Assembly (NCBI GenBank): GCA_020742515.1
Contig: DYWT01000200.1
Location: forward strand, 1-64,000
Length of the DNA: 64,000 nt
Direction: 5' to 3'
DNA from: Sporosarcina psychrophila
GTDB taxonomy: Bacteria; Bacillota; Bacilli; Bacillales_A; Planococcaceae
The translations under genes were made by a program, and so were the position numbers. This document shows positions 42,643 through 51,265 of this stretch, in pieces (position 1 is the first letter of the stretch; each line of letters starts with the position of its first letter). The notes beneath the pieces are model-generated. The model did not search any database. It worked only from the letters and a program-made list of their open reading frames with translations, and had not been told where the DNA came from.

Positions 42643-43410
42643 ATGATACAAGATCAAGTATTATTTATAACCGGAGCGGCGCGAGGGATCGGGTTTGATA
42701 TTGCAAAAGCATTTTCTGACGCGGGTGCCAAAGTCGTCATCTCGGATTTAACGCAACAAGCAATCGATGAAGCGGTTTCCCAATTCGGAAAAAATGTTGA
42801 AGGAGTCGTCTGTGATGTAACAAAAGAAGAGGATATTAAAAAGGCGATTGAATTCACGTTGGATAAGTTTGGACGAATTGACATCCTCGTTAATAATGCG
42901 GGAATGCAACATGTATCATTTATCGAAGATTTCCCTACTGAAAAGTTTGAACTGCTTGTGAAAATAATGTTGACGGCACCATTTATAGCCATCAAACATG
43001 CACTGCCTCATATGAAGAAACAACAATTCGGAAGAATTATTAACATGGCTTCTATTAATGGTGTGATTGGATTTGCTGGAAAAGCCGCCTATAACTCAGC
43101 AAAACATGGTGTGATTGGTTTAACGAAAGTGGCAGCTCTCGAATCAGCTGCTGATGGAATTACAGTCAATGCAATTTGTCCTGGTTATGTGGATACGCCA
43201 TTAGTGAGAAACCAGTTTGCAGATCTGGCGAAAACAAGGAATATTGAAGTTGAACAAGTTTTGGAGGAAGTCTTATATCCACTAGTTCCTCAAAAAAGAT
43301 TGCTTGATGTGAAGGAGATAACGGATTTAGCATTGTATATTGCAAGTGACTCAGCGAAAGGGATGACTGGACAAGCCATTATTTTGGATGGCGGTTACAC
43401 CGCTCAGTGA
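42643..43410 (+). CDS. 3-hydroxybutyrate dehydrogenase-like SDR
   Basis: 255 residues from ATG 42643, with AAAGGTGG upstream; a GTG at 42631 overlaps that site. SDR motifs are TGAARGIGFDIAKAF, DILVNNAGMQH, NMASINGVIG and YNSAKHGVIG. The C-terminal half carries the specific pattern of D-3-hydroxybutyrate dehydrogenases: NAICPGYVDTPLVRNQFADL, LEEVLYPLVPQKRLLDVKEI and GQAIILDGGYTAQ. It interconverts 3-hydroxybutyrate and acetoacetate in those enzymes. In this cluster it may act on the imported acid or a breakdown product. Confidence 0.87.
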   Translation: MIQDQVLFITGAARGIGFDIAKAFSDAGAKVVISDLTQQAIDEAVSQFGKNVEGVVCDVTKEEDIKKAIEFTLDKFGRIDILVNNAGMQHVSFIEDFPTEKFELLVKIMLTAPFIAIKHALPHMKKQQFGRIINMASINGVIGFAGKAAYNSAKHGVIGLTKVAALESAADGITVNAICPGYVDTPLVRNQFADLAKTRNIEVEQVLEEVLYPLVPQKRLLDVKEITDLALYIASDSAKGMTGQAIILDGGYTAQ

Positions 43411-43612
43411 AATCGTTTTTGTTTAATAGTGTCGTCCCTTAAGTTGAATTATTGACTGATGGGATGGCTTTTTATTTTAATTGGTGAGGATAATAAATTA
43501 ATTTCTAATGAACCTGTCAATCCTTGTCGAACGAATATAAAGTCTAGTAGTTGAAATAATTTATATAGTCTGACAGAATGGGTGGACAAGCTTCTTTTTA
43601 TTTTTGAATTGT

Positions 43613-43626
43613 TGTAAGCGTATACA
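43613..43626 (+). promoter_or_regulatory. cre-like site (CcpA) upstream of the aldehyde dehydrogenase gene
   Basis: TGTAAGCGTATACA matches the catabolite-responsive element TGWAANCGNTNWCA at all but one position. It lies about 107 bases before the start codon, in a 309-base gap that otherwise holds only a weak terminator near 43435-43470. Confidence 0.55.
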
Positions 43627-43719
43627 TTACTTTATTTTTGGTAGAGGTGCATACGGCAGAAGTTTGCGACGTATAGTGGCATTGCGTGAAAAATACAACT
43701 CACGGGGAGGAATGGAAAA

Positions 43720-45261
43720 ATGGTACAAGCAGTAGAAAATCAAATTTATGCATTTCCGAATACAGAAGGTGCGAAAGTAAACTTCAAGGAACGCTATGAT
43801 AATTTTATCGGCGGAAAATGGACGGCGCCAGTTAAGGGAGAATACTTTGATAATGTAACACCGGTAACGGGCAAAGTATTTACAGAAGTGGCACGTTCAA
43901 CTGCAGAGGATGTTGAACTCGCGCTGGATGCGGCACACGCTGCAAAAGATGCTTGGGGTAAAACATCTGTTACTGTACGTTCGAATACGTTGCTGAAAAT
44001 TGCTGATCGCATCGAGCAAAACTTAGAGATGCTTGCTGTTGCTGAAACATGGGATAACGGTAAAGCAGTTCGTGAAACATTGAATGCTGATCTGCCGCTT
44101 GCCATTGACCATTTCCGCTATTTCGCTGGTGCAATCCGCGCGCAAGAAGGCGGAGTCAGTCAAATTGACGAAGATACAGTGGCGTATCATTTCCATGAAC
44201 CAATCGGTGTCGTTGGGCAAATCATTCCTTGGAATTTCCCGCTTCTAATGGCGGTGTGGAAGCTTGCGCCAGCTCTTGCTGCAGGAAACTGCGTCGTGCT
44301 GAAGCCTGCTGAGCAAACGCCCGCATCGATTCTAGTATTAGTTGAACTGATTGAAGACTTATTGCCGCCGGGTGTTCTGAATATCGTAAACGGTTTCGGT
44401 CTTGAAGCAGGGAAGCCGCTTGCATCAAGTCCGCGTATCGGAAAAATTGCGTTTACAGGCGAAACAACAACGGGACGTCTGATTATGCAGTACGCTTCAC
44501 AAAACGCAATTCCTGTAACACTTGAACTTGGCGGTAAATCGCCGAACATTTTCTTTGAAGATGTGATGGAAGCAGACGATGCATTCTTGGATAAAGCAGT
44601 AGAAGGCTTTGTCATGTTTGCGCTGAACCAAGGCGAAGTATGTACATGTCCTTCGCGTGCATTGATCCAAGAATCGATTTACGATAAATTCATGGAGCGC
44701 GCAATTGAACGCGTAAAAGCGATTAAAACAGGAAATCCGCTTGATCCGACAGTTATGATGGGTGCGCAAGCCTCTACTGAACAGCTTGAGAAAATCCTTT
44801 CTTATCTCGATATCGGGAAACAAGAAGGTGCGGAATGTTTAGTAGGCGGAGAACAAAACAACATGGAAGGCGAGTTGGAAGGCGGATACTACGTCAAGCC
44901 GACTGTCTTTAAAGGCGACAATAAAATGCGGATTTTCCAAGAAGAAATTTTTGGCCCTGTTGTTTCCGTTACAACATTCAAAACGAAAGAAGAAGCGCTT
45001 GAAATTGCGAATGATACATTATATGGCTTAGGTTCTGCTGTTTGGACACGCGATATGAACACAGCATATCGTTTCGGTCGCGGAATCCAAGCGGGACGTG
45101 TCTGGACAAACTGTTATCACATGTATCCGGCACATGCGGCATTCGGCGGGTACAAAGCTTCTGGTGTCGGTCGTGAAAACCACTTAATGATGCTGGATCA
45201 TTACCAGCAAACGAAAAACATGCTCGTTAGCTACAGTGAGAACAAACAAGGTTTCTTTTGA
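43720..45261 (+). CDS. NAD-dependent aldehyde dehydrogenase, AldB/ExaC type
   Basis: 513 residues, the length of acetaldehyde dehydrogenases of the ExaC/AcoD/AldB branch. The cofactor loop is [15 protein letters not shown], the catalytic Glu is in [15 protein letters not shown] and the nucleophile Cys sits in [15 protein letters not shown], the double-Cys pattern of this branch. The ending [18 protein letters not shown] is also typical. It oxidises acetaldehyde or similar short aldehydes to acids. GGGGAGGAAT precedes the ATG. Its own promoter region with a cre-like site separates it from the SDR cluster. It could remove acetaldehyde from the 2-AEP pathway. Confidence 0.92.
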   Translation: MVQAVENQIYAFPNTEGAKVNFKERYDNFIGGKWTAPVKGEYFDNVTPVTGKVFTEVARSTAEDVELALDAAHAAKDAWGKTSVTVRSNTLLKIADRIEQNLEMLAVAETWDNGKAVRETLNADLPLAIDHFRYFAGAIRAQEGGVSQIDEDTVAYHFHEPIGVVGQIIPWNFPLLMAVWKLAPALAAGNCVVLKPAEQTPASILVLVELIEDLLPPGVLNIVNGFGLEAGKPLASSPRIGKIAFTGETTTGRLIMQYASQNAIPVTLELGGKSPNIFFEDVMEADDAFLDKAVEGFVMFALNQGEVCTCPSRALIQESIYDKFMERAIERVKAIKTGNPLDPTVMMGAQASTEQLEKILSYLDIGKQEGAECLVGGEQNNMEGELEGGYYVKPTVFKGDNKMRIFQEEIFGPVVSVTTFKTKEEALEIANDTLYGLGSAVWTRDMNTAYRFGRGIQAGRVWTNCYHMYPAHAAFGGYKASGVGRENHLMMLDHYQQTKNMLVSYSENKQGFF

Positions 45262-45299
45262 CTTCATTCAGTCGGGATTCAAACCTCGGCTGAATTGTG

Positions 45300-45425
45300 G
45301 ATCTCAGACTAAGAACGCCGCGTCCTGCGGCAACAAGGAGGGATGCAGTTCAATCCCTCCCTGCTACGTGACCCACATCCTGTGGGGCTCCGAGCGGCTG
45401 GCGGCTGAAGCTAGACAACAAATCT
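45300..45425. repeat. Multi-hairpin intergenic repeat unit
   Basis: Four consecutive stem-loops are visible: GCCGCGTCCTGCGGC, GGAGGGATgcagttcAATCCCTCC, CCCACATCCTGTGGGG and an AGCGGCTGGCGGCT segment ending GAAGCTAGACAAC. The last shares TCTAGCTTCAG (other strand) with 246-290. GC content is clearly above that of the surroundings. No coding frame with a ribosome site. It resembles dispersed mosaic repeats of Bacillaceae and Planococcaceae. Confidence 0.6.
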
Positions 45426-45477
45426 CCATCGCTTAACTTATCCACACTACGAGAACTTTTTTATTTCCTGTTTAGTA

Positions 45478-45507
45478 CAAAAGCGTCCGCAATTTGGACG
45501 CTTTTTC
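45478..45507. terminator. Bidirectional terminator between ALDH and MFS genes
   Basis: AAAAGCGTCC pairs with GGACGCTTTTT, with A and T runs on the two sides. Confidence 0.85.
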
Positions 45508-46686
45508 TTATGCCACAGTCGGGCGCTGTTTCAACTTGCCGATAAAAGATACAATGAACAACACAGCTAAAAACAGTGAAATCAATAGTAAAAAACTGAA
45601 TCCTGCCTCAAATTCAAGAAAGAGACCGCCAAGAAATGGACCTGTCAAACTGCCTAGACTAAAGAAAATTCCGCATAGTAAGTTCCCTGTGGGCAGCAGA
45701 TGCTTCGGCGTTAAATCGGACATATACGAAATGCCAAGTGAAAATATCGAACCCGCAAAAAGTCCCGCAACGAAAAACATGGCCATAACAGCAGTTGTAG
45801 AAACCTCGAGGGTACTTGCGATGAAAAATGAGATAGCCCCTCCTCCAAGCGCGATAAGAAAGACTGAGCTCCTCCCGATCTTGTCTGACAACATTCCAAG
45901 AGGCAACTGTGAGATTATTCCTCCTACAGAGAAGGAGGCTAAAATAATCGAGACAGATGTAAATTCAATACCGCTTCTAAGTGCATACACCGGGTACATC
46001 GCGTTAAGCGAAGATTCTAGGAATCCGTATCCAAACGGGCCTAGAAAAGCGAGCCAAGCAACAGCCATTGTTGCTTTGAAACGCGAAAAAAACCGACCTT
46101 CAGTAGCCTTTCCTTTAATAATATCCGGATAATCATTTTTCAGCATGAAGACGAGTGACCATGCGAGCATGCACAGTACACCGGACACAATGAATGGCAA
46201 ACCTTCAAACACATTGACGAGTGGAGCGAATAGCGGCCCTGCCGCAAAACCGACGCCAAACGATACGCCGTAAATCGCGATATTGCGGCCTAGTGAATGC
46301 TGCGGCGAAAAACTTGTAATCCACGTTTGGGTGGAAAAATGAAGCGCATGATCCCCGATACCGATTATAAGTCTTAAAATATACCAAAAGACGACACTTT
46401 TCCATATGGGAAACAACAGCAGGGATATAAAAACCAGCAAGCCGCCTCCGATGATAATCGGCTTATAACCGAAACGCCGGAGCGGAGCTTCCATGAACGG
46501 TGAAATAAGTAATGTCCCTATGTATAAACCTGTGGCATTCAAACCGTTCATTGCACTTGAAATACCATCTTTCTCGAAGATCGCTGAAATAAGCGGCAAC
46601 AGCATTCCTTGCGAAAATCCTGAAATCGATACGATGATGACAAGTATCCAAAAACGTCTTTTTTCAACTTGTGAAAATGTACTCAT
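45508..46686 (-). CDS. Major facilitator superfamily transporter (YfkF-like)
   Basis: 392 residues, twelve membrane spans. The MFS signature is in loop 2-3 (PFMEAPLRRFGYKPIIIGGG) and its repeat in loop 8-9 (GMLSDKIGRSSVFLIALGGG). Spans 4-5 contain GIGDHALHFSTQTWITSFSP. The layout is that of drug or metabolite exporters of the YfkF type, but substrate is not evident. It is monocistronic, with terminators on both sides. AGGGAGCGG precedes the ATG. Confidence 0.88.
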   Translation of the reverse strand: MSTFSQVEKRRFWILVIIVSISGFSQGMLLPLISAIFEKDGISSAMNGLNATGLYIGTLLISPFMEAPLRRFGYKPIIIGGGLLVFISLLLFPIWKSVVFWYILRLIIGIGDHALHFSTQTWITSFSPQHSLGRNIAIYGVSFGVGFAAGPLFAPLVNVFEGLPFIVSGVLCMLAWSLVFMLKNDYPDIIKGKATEGRFFSRFKATMAVAWLAFLGPFGYGFLESSLNAMYPVYALRSGIEFTSVSIILASFSVGGIISQLPLGMLSDKIGRSSVFLIALGGGAISFFIASTLEVSTTAVMAMFFVAGLFAGSIFSLGISYMSDLTPKHLLPTGNLLCGIFFSLGSLTGPFLGGLFLEFEAGFSFLLLISLFLAVLFIVSFIGKLKQRPTVA

Positions 46687-46764
46687 GCTTCTACCGCTCC
46701 CTACATTAAAGTTCCTTTTATGATTTTAGCATAACTGAGCGATGAAACACGATACCTTAAAAAT

Positions 46765-46815
46765 CATAAAGGCCCATCCATATCTGATTGTCAGATTACG
46801 GTTGGGCCTTTATGT
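46765..46815. terminator. Long hairpin terminator, 46.8 kb
   Basis: CATAAAGGCCCA pairs with TGGGCCTTTATG over a longer imperfect stem. It closes the transcript of a possible small minus-strand gene. Confidence 0.65.
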
Positions 46816-46926
46816 ATGAATTGAATCTTCACTTTCCATTTCCATCTGCATAAGTCGTATTCGTCTCCTGGCATATCGCCATCGGACACTTACGAATCCC
46901 CTCCTTCTTAAATTCTTTCTCTTCAT
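46810..46926 (-). CDS. Candidate small arginine-rich protein, 38 residues
   Basis: The frame starts at ATG 46926 (MKRKNLRRRGFVSVRWRYAR) and ends in an acidic tail overlapping the terminator hairpin. Only a weak GCGAAG precedes the start. A competing 31-codon frame from GTG near 46900 has a better AAGGAGGGG site, so which one is translated is open. The interval 46927-47256 otherwise contains several AGGAGG-like sites on the minus strand but no frame that I can support. Confidence 0.3.
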   Translation of the reverse strand: MKRKNLRRRGFVSVRWRYARRRIRLMQMEMESEDSIHT

Positions 46927-47256
46927 CTTCGCTGCATGACTGTTATCAGCTCTTCTTCATTTCTATTTGCCGAATCTAGTACTTGACACTATATTTTACT
47001 ATTTGGGACTTCACCTCCACTGTTCAAAAGTTGAGTTTTTCTTTTATATTTAAAGTCCCCAACCTCCTTAGTTTTCGGTTTTATTGTCCTTGCTGCACCC
47101 TCCCTTTCGTTTGATTAAATGAATCATATCATATTAACTTTGTATTGTAAAGATTCCGTTAAAACTATTTTCAATTAATTCCAAAGTTCTATTCTGCTTC
47201 ATTGATAATTTCCGTTTTTTCGTTTACGATTACACTAATGAAAAGAGGTGTACGGA

Positions 47257-47433
47257 TTGGAAAAAGCACAAAATAAAGGGCATGTCGAAGGTTTGAAAAC
47301 ACGGCTTCATCAATTCCTTGAGACGCTCGATACAATTGAACCCGAAACAGCGGACCTGCAAGAAATCGACCAACTGATCAGCATGCTCGACGACCTTGAA
47401 GAACAAATGGAAAAAATAAAAACAGACAAATAA
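47257..47433 (+). CDS. SE1561 family small protein
   Basis: 58 residues from TTG 47257, with AAAGAGGTG 6 bases upstream; the GTG at 47248 lies within that site. The product is hydrophilic and helical with the family pattern VEGLKTRLHQFLETLDTIEP followed by EIDQLISMLDDLEEQMEKIK. Members are found across Staphylococcus and Bacillaceae and have no known function. It ends 27 bases before the fumarase gene, so the two may be cotranscribed. Confidence 0.8.
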   Translation: MEKAQNKGHVEGLKTRLHQFLETLDTIEPETADLQEIDQLISMLDDLEEQMEKIKTDK

Positions 47434-47460
47434 CAGTGTATATGTAGGGGGAAAGCGAGA

Positions 47461-49002
47461 ATGTACATAGAACAGATAGAAAAAAGTATGTATGATCTCA
47501 TTTGCGAAACATCCACAAATCTTCCAAAAGACGTACGCCGAAAAATTCTTGCAGCAAAAGAGCAGGAAGACGCCGGTACGCGTTCAGCTATGAGTCTTGA
47601 TACGATTGCAAAAAATATCAATATGGCTGACGAAAAGGTTTCTCCAATCTGCCAAGATACAGGTATGCCGACGTTCAAAATAAAAACTCCTGTCGGGGTC
47701 AACCAAATTGAAATAAAAGCCGCTATAAAACGTGCCATCGTGAAAGCTACCAAGGACACCAAACTCCGTCCTAACTCTGTTGACTCGCTTACAGGCGACA
47801 ATAGCGGAGATAACCTTGGTGAAGGTGTTCCTGTCGTAAAGTTTGAGCAATGGGAACAAGATCATATCGAAGTGAAACTTATTTTAAAAGGCGGAGGCTG
47901 TGAAAACAAAAATATTCAATACAGTCTTCCGGCGGAACTTGACGGACTTGGTCGTGCCGGACGCGATCTTGATGGTATTCGTAAATGTATTTTACACTCA
48001 GTCTATCAAGCACAAGGACAAGGCTGTTCCGCGGGCTTCATCGGCGTTGGCATCGGCGGAGATCGTGCTTCAGGTTACGAGCTTGCGAAAGAACAGCTTT
48101 TCCGTGAAGTGGACGACCTGAATCCGAATCCAAAACTTGCGGATCTTGAGAAATATGTCTTGGAAACAGCAAACAAACTTGGCATCGGAACAATGGGATT
48201 TGGTGGCGAAGTTACCCTTCTTGGCTGTAAAGTCGGTGTCATGCACCGTATTCCCGCGAGCTTCTATGTTTCCGTAGCATATAACTGCTGGGCATACCGC
48301 CGCATGGCCGTCGATATCAATCCTAAATCCGGTGAAATTATGAACTGGCATTATGATGATGGCGAAAAAATTGCTTTCTCACAACAAGACAACATTCAAG
48401 ATGAAGTTAAGCAATCTGCTCGCACAGTCGAGCTCACTGCCCCAATTTCAGAAGAACAAATCCGTGATTTAAATGTAGGCGATGTTGTCAAAATTAGTGG
48501 GATGATGTATACAGGACGCGATGCTATCCATAAATACTTATCTGAAAATGACTCGCCTATCGATCTTGACGGACAAATCATTTACCACTGCGGCCCAGTC
48601 GTGATGAAAGATGAAGACGGCGGTTATGAAATCAAAGCTGCCGGGCCGACGACTTCCATTCGAGAAGAACCATATCAAGGCGACATCATGAAAAAGTTCG
48701 GTATTCGCGCCGTCATTGGAAAAGGCGGTATGGGTCCGAAAACGCTTGCTGCACTCGAAGAGCACGGGGGAGTCTACTTGAACGCCATCGGAGGCGCAGC
48801 GCAATACTATGCGGACTGTATCAAAGCTGTCGAAGGCGTTGACCTCCTTCAATTCGGTATTCCCGAAGCGATGTGGCATCTGCGCGTTAAAGACTTCACT
48901 GCAGTCGTAACAATGGACTCGCATGGCAACAGTTTGCATGCCGATGTAGATAAGTCATCTCTTGAAAAGTTAGCTCAGTTCAAAGAGAAAGTATTCAGCT
49001 AA
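47461..49002 (+). CDS. fumA: Class I (iron-sulfur) fumarate hydratase
   Basis: 513 residues with the alpha and beta fumarase domains fused in one chain, as in FumA/FumB. Candidate 4Fe-4S cysteines are visible in SPICQDTGMP (Cys64), GGGCENKN, GQGCSAGFIG and LLGCKVG. The beta domain starts around residue 340 (ISEEQIRDLNVGDVVKISG, GRDAIHKYL) and has the GKGGMGPKTLAALEEHGGVYL loop. It interconverts fumarate and malate. Bacilli more often rely on class II FumC, so an oxygen-sensitive class I enzyme is a distinguishing point. GGGGGAAAG precedes the ATG. Confidence 0.92.
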   Translation: MYIEQIEKSMYDLICETSTNLPKDVRRKILAAKEQEDAGTRSAMSLDTIAKNINMADEKVSPICQDTGMPTFKIKTPVGVNQIEIKAAIKRAIVKATKDTKLRPNSVDSLTGDNSGDNLGEGVPVVKFEQWEQDHIEVKLILKGGGCENKNIQYSLPAELDGLGRAGRDLDGIRKCILHSVYQAQGQGCSAGFIGVGIGGDRASGYELAKEQLFREVDDLNPNPKLADLEKYVLETANKLGIGTMGFGGEVTLLGCKVGVMHRIPASFYVSVAYNCWAYRRMAVDINPKSGEIMNWHYDDGEKIAFSQQDNIQDEVKQSARTVELTAPISEEQIRDLNVGDVVKISGMMYTGRDAIHKYLSENDSPIDLDGQIIYHCGPVVMKDEDGGYEIKAAGPTTSIREEPYQGDIMKKFGIRAVIGKGGMGPKTLAALEEHGGVYLNAIGGAAQYYADCIKAVEGVDLLQFGIPEAMWHLRVKDFTAVVTMDSHGNSLHADVDKSSLEKLAQFKEKVFS

Positions 49003-49010
49003 ATAAGTCA

Positions 49011-49053
49011 GGCACCTTTTTTCGGAGAAAGTTACCGGGAGAAGGTGCTTTTT
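49011..49053 (+). terminator. Terminator of the fumarase gene
   Basis: GCACCTT pairs with AAGGTGC across a 23-base partly paired loop and is followed by TTTTTC. Confidence 0.75.
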
Positions 49054-49182
49054 CACTTGATGGTAACTATTTGACAGCCTACCAAAAACCTACGACCAGC
49101 CACTTTTTTCTCCCCCCTGTAAGCAAAGCAGTGTCACTTCCCCTATCAACATGCTATACTATTAACAATAATAATTACAATG

Positions 49183-49197
49183 TGATAATCAATATCA
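49183..49197 (+). promoter_or_regulatory. Fur box 1
   Basis: TGATAATCAATATCA matches the 7-1-7 Fur consensus TGATAATNATTATCA at 13 of 14 fixed positions. It lies about 20 bases after a possible -10 element TATACT (49155-49160). Confidence 0.7.
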
Positions 49198-49210
49198 TCT
49201 ATATTTAATT

Positions 49211-49245
49211 AGTCGGCTCCTGCCATAGGAACCGACTTTCATATT
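49211..49245 (+). terminator. Hairpin between the two Fur boxes
   Basis: AGTCGGCTCC pairs with GGAACCGACT and is followed by TTTCATATTTT. It may be an attenuator or may end a short separate transcript. Confidence 0.45.
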
Positions 49246-49264
49246 TTATTCAGCAATTTGAAAT

Positions 49265-49279
49265 TGACTATCATTCTCA
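49265..49279 (+). promoter_or_regulatory. Fur box 2
   Basis: TGACTATCATTCTCA matches the 7-1-7 consensus at 11 of 14 fixed positions and sits just before the ribosome site of the ATPase gene. Confidence 0.55.
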
Positions 49280-49296
49280 ATTAGGAGGAAGAAACT

Positions 49297-51201
49297 ATGA
49301 CTACTATCACTGAACATCAGCAGAAAAATCCTTTAGATTGGCGAGTGCACATAGAATTAATTGCAGCTATCCTGTCTGGCACGCTTATTGCCATCGCTTG
49401 GTTTAGTGGTGCAAACGGGATTGAAACACTTTCTGTTCCCCTTTACATCATCGCCTTTTTAATCGGCGGTTTTGCCAAAGCGAAAGAAGGAATTGAAGAA
49501 ACGATTAAACACAAAGAACTGAATGTGGAAATGCTTATGATTTTCGCTGCAATCGGTTCTGCCTTAATCGGTTATTGGGCTGAAGGGGCAATTCTAATTT
49601 TCATCTTTGCGCTCAGTGGCGCCCTTGAAACCTACACGTTGAATAAAAGCCATAAGGAAATTTCGTCACTTATGGCCTTACAACCTGAAGAAGCATGGCT
49701 CATTCAAGAAGATGGCATGGAAATCAAAGTGCCTACCTCCTCCCTAACGTTAGGGTCAATCCTGCTTGTTAAGCCAGGCGAACGGGTTCCAGTCGACGGA
49801 AGTATCACTTTCGGTACCTCCTCCATCGATATGTCTGCTATTAATGGAGAATCGATTCCTGTTACAAAAGACATTGGCGACGAATTATTTGCCGGTACTG
49901 TCAATTTGAGCGGTGCAATTCAAATGAAAATGACAAAGCCTAGTTCCGAAACACTTTTCCAGAAAATTATTACACTCGTTCAAAGTGCACAAAGTGAGAA
50001 ATCACCTTCACAGCAATTTATCGAACGGTTCGAAGGAACTTATGTAAAAGTTGTACTCATTGCAGTATTAGTTATGATGATCCTGCCTCATTATTTGTTC
50101 GGATGGGAGTGGACGACTACATTCTATCGTGCTATCGTCCTGCTCGTTGTTGCCTCACCATGTGCGCTGGTTGCATCTATCATGCCGGCAACTCTTGCTT
50201 CAGTCTCAAACGGAGCAAGAAAAGGAATCCTGTTCAAGGGAGGTGTTCATCTTGAACATCTTGGTTCCCTCAAGATGATTGCTTTTGACAAGACCGGGAC
50301 ATTGACGAATGGTAAACCGGTTGTTACAGACTTCCATGTACGTAAAGATGCAGCGGCAGACGAAACATTGACGGTTCTTGCAAGTATAGAGTCCCAATCG
50401 AATCATCCGCTTGCTATTGCGATTACAAATTACGCCATCGATAATGGTGTAACCTTGAAGCGAAATCTTCAAATTGAAGATGTGCCTGGCCATGGCATCA
50501 GGGCACTTGTTGATAAGCAAGAATTGCTTGTAGGAAATCCACGTTTTGTCGGAACAGAAATAGCGGAACAATTTCAGGATGGTATTGCTTTATCGCTAGC
50601 AGAAGAAGGTAAAACAGTCATCTTCATGAAAGATGATAAAGGGATTGTAGCCATTGTTGCACTGAAAGATACCTTGCGTTCTGAAGCGGTTGAGGCTATC
50701 AAACAGTTAAAGCAGACAGGTATTTTAACAATCATGCTAACAGGTGATAATGAAAAAACGGCTGCAGCTATTGCGAAAGAAGCCGGACTTGATTCATACG
50801 TCGCAGAATGCTTGCCAGAGATGAAAGTCAATCATTTGAAACGTCTTCTGATTGAATATAAAAACGTAGGAATGGTCGGAGATGGTATTAACGATGCACC
50901 CGCCCTCGCTACTGCAACATCAGGCATTGCAATGGGTGAAGGTACCGACGTCGCGCTTGAAACTGCAGACATTGTTCTGATGCAAAATGACTTGAGGCGT
51001 ATCTCTTATGCAATCAAGCTATCTCGTAAAATGCAGCGAATCGTGAAACAGAATGTCTTCTTCTCCATCACAGTCATCATGGTACTCATCGTCTCCAACT
51101 TTCTGCAAGTCGTCGATCTTCCTCTCGGCGTCATTGGACACGAAGGAAGCACCATACTTGTTATATTAAACGGTCTTCGGATGCTGAATCGCATCGAGTA
51201 A
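49297..51201 (+). CDS. pfeT: P1B-4-type metal-transporting ATPase, PfeT (ZosA/YkvW)-like
   Basis: 634 residues without an N-terminal metal-binding domain. It has the core domains of a P-type pump: the TMSAINGESIPVT-like actuator (here DMSAINGESIPVTKD), phosphorylation site AFDKTGTLTN, nucleotide-domain motif SNHPLAIAI and hinge VGDGINDAPAL. The P1B-4 signatures are both present: SPC in the membrane (VASPCALVASIMPATLA) and HEGST near the C-terminus. B. subtilis PfeT exports ferrous iron and is under PerR and Fur influence. Two Fur-like boxes upstream fit iron-responsive control here. Co or Zn as additional substrates cannot be excluded. Confidence 0.87.
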   Translation: MTTITEHQQKNPLDWRVHIELIAAILSGTLIAIAWFSGANGIETLSVPLYIIAFLIGGFAKAKEGIEETIKHKELNVEMLMIFAAIGSALIGYWAEGAILIFIFALSGALETYTLNKSHKEISSLMALQPEEAWLIQEDGMEIKVPTSSLTLGSILLVKPGERVPVDGSITFGTSSIDMSAINGESIPVTKDIGDELFAGTVNLSGAIQMKMTKPSSETLFQKIITLVQSAQSEKSPSQQFIERFEGTYVKVVLIAVLVMMILPHYLFGWEWTTTFYRAIVLLVVASPCALVASIMPATLASVSNGARKGILFKGGVHLEHLGSLKMIAFDKTGTLTNGKPVVTDFHVRKDAAADETLTVLASIESQSNHPLAIAITNYAIDNGVTLKRNLQIEDVPGHGIRALVDKQELLVGNPRFVGTEIAEQFQDGIALSLAEEGKTVIFMKDDKGIVAIVALKDTLRSEAVEAIKQLKQTGILTIMLTGDNEKTAAAIAKEAGLDSYVAECLPEMKVNHLKRLLIEYKNVGMVGDGINDAPALATATSGIAMGEGTDVALETADIVLMQNDLRRISYAIKLSRKMQRIVKQNVFFSITVIMVLIVSNFLQVVDLPLGVIGHEGSTILVILNGLRMLNRIE

Positions 51202-51224
51202 GTTATTTTGTATTTCAATTGAAC

Positions 51225-51265
51225 AAAAGCAATGCCGTCATATTACATGACTGCATTGCTTTTTG
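51225..51265. terminator. Bidirectional terminator between pfeT and the YihY gene
   Basis: AAAAGCAATGC pairs with GCATTGCTTTTT. It overlaps the stop codon region of the minus-strand gene. Confidence 0.75.

Noticed and set aside
43628..43660. Possible sigma-54 promoter (TTGGTAGAGGTGCAT) before the aldehyde dehydrogenase gene
   Set aside because: The GG and GC elements are 7 bases apart; sigma-54 sites need 10.
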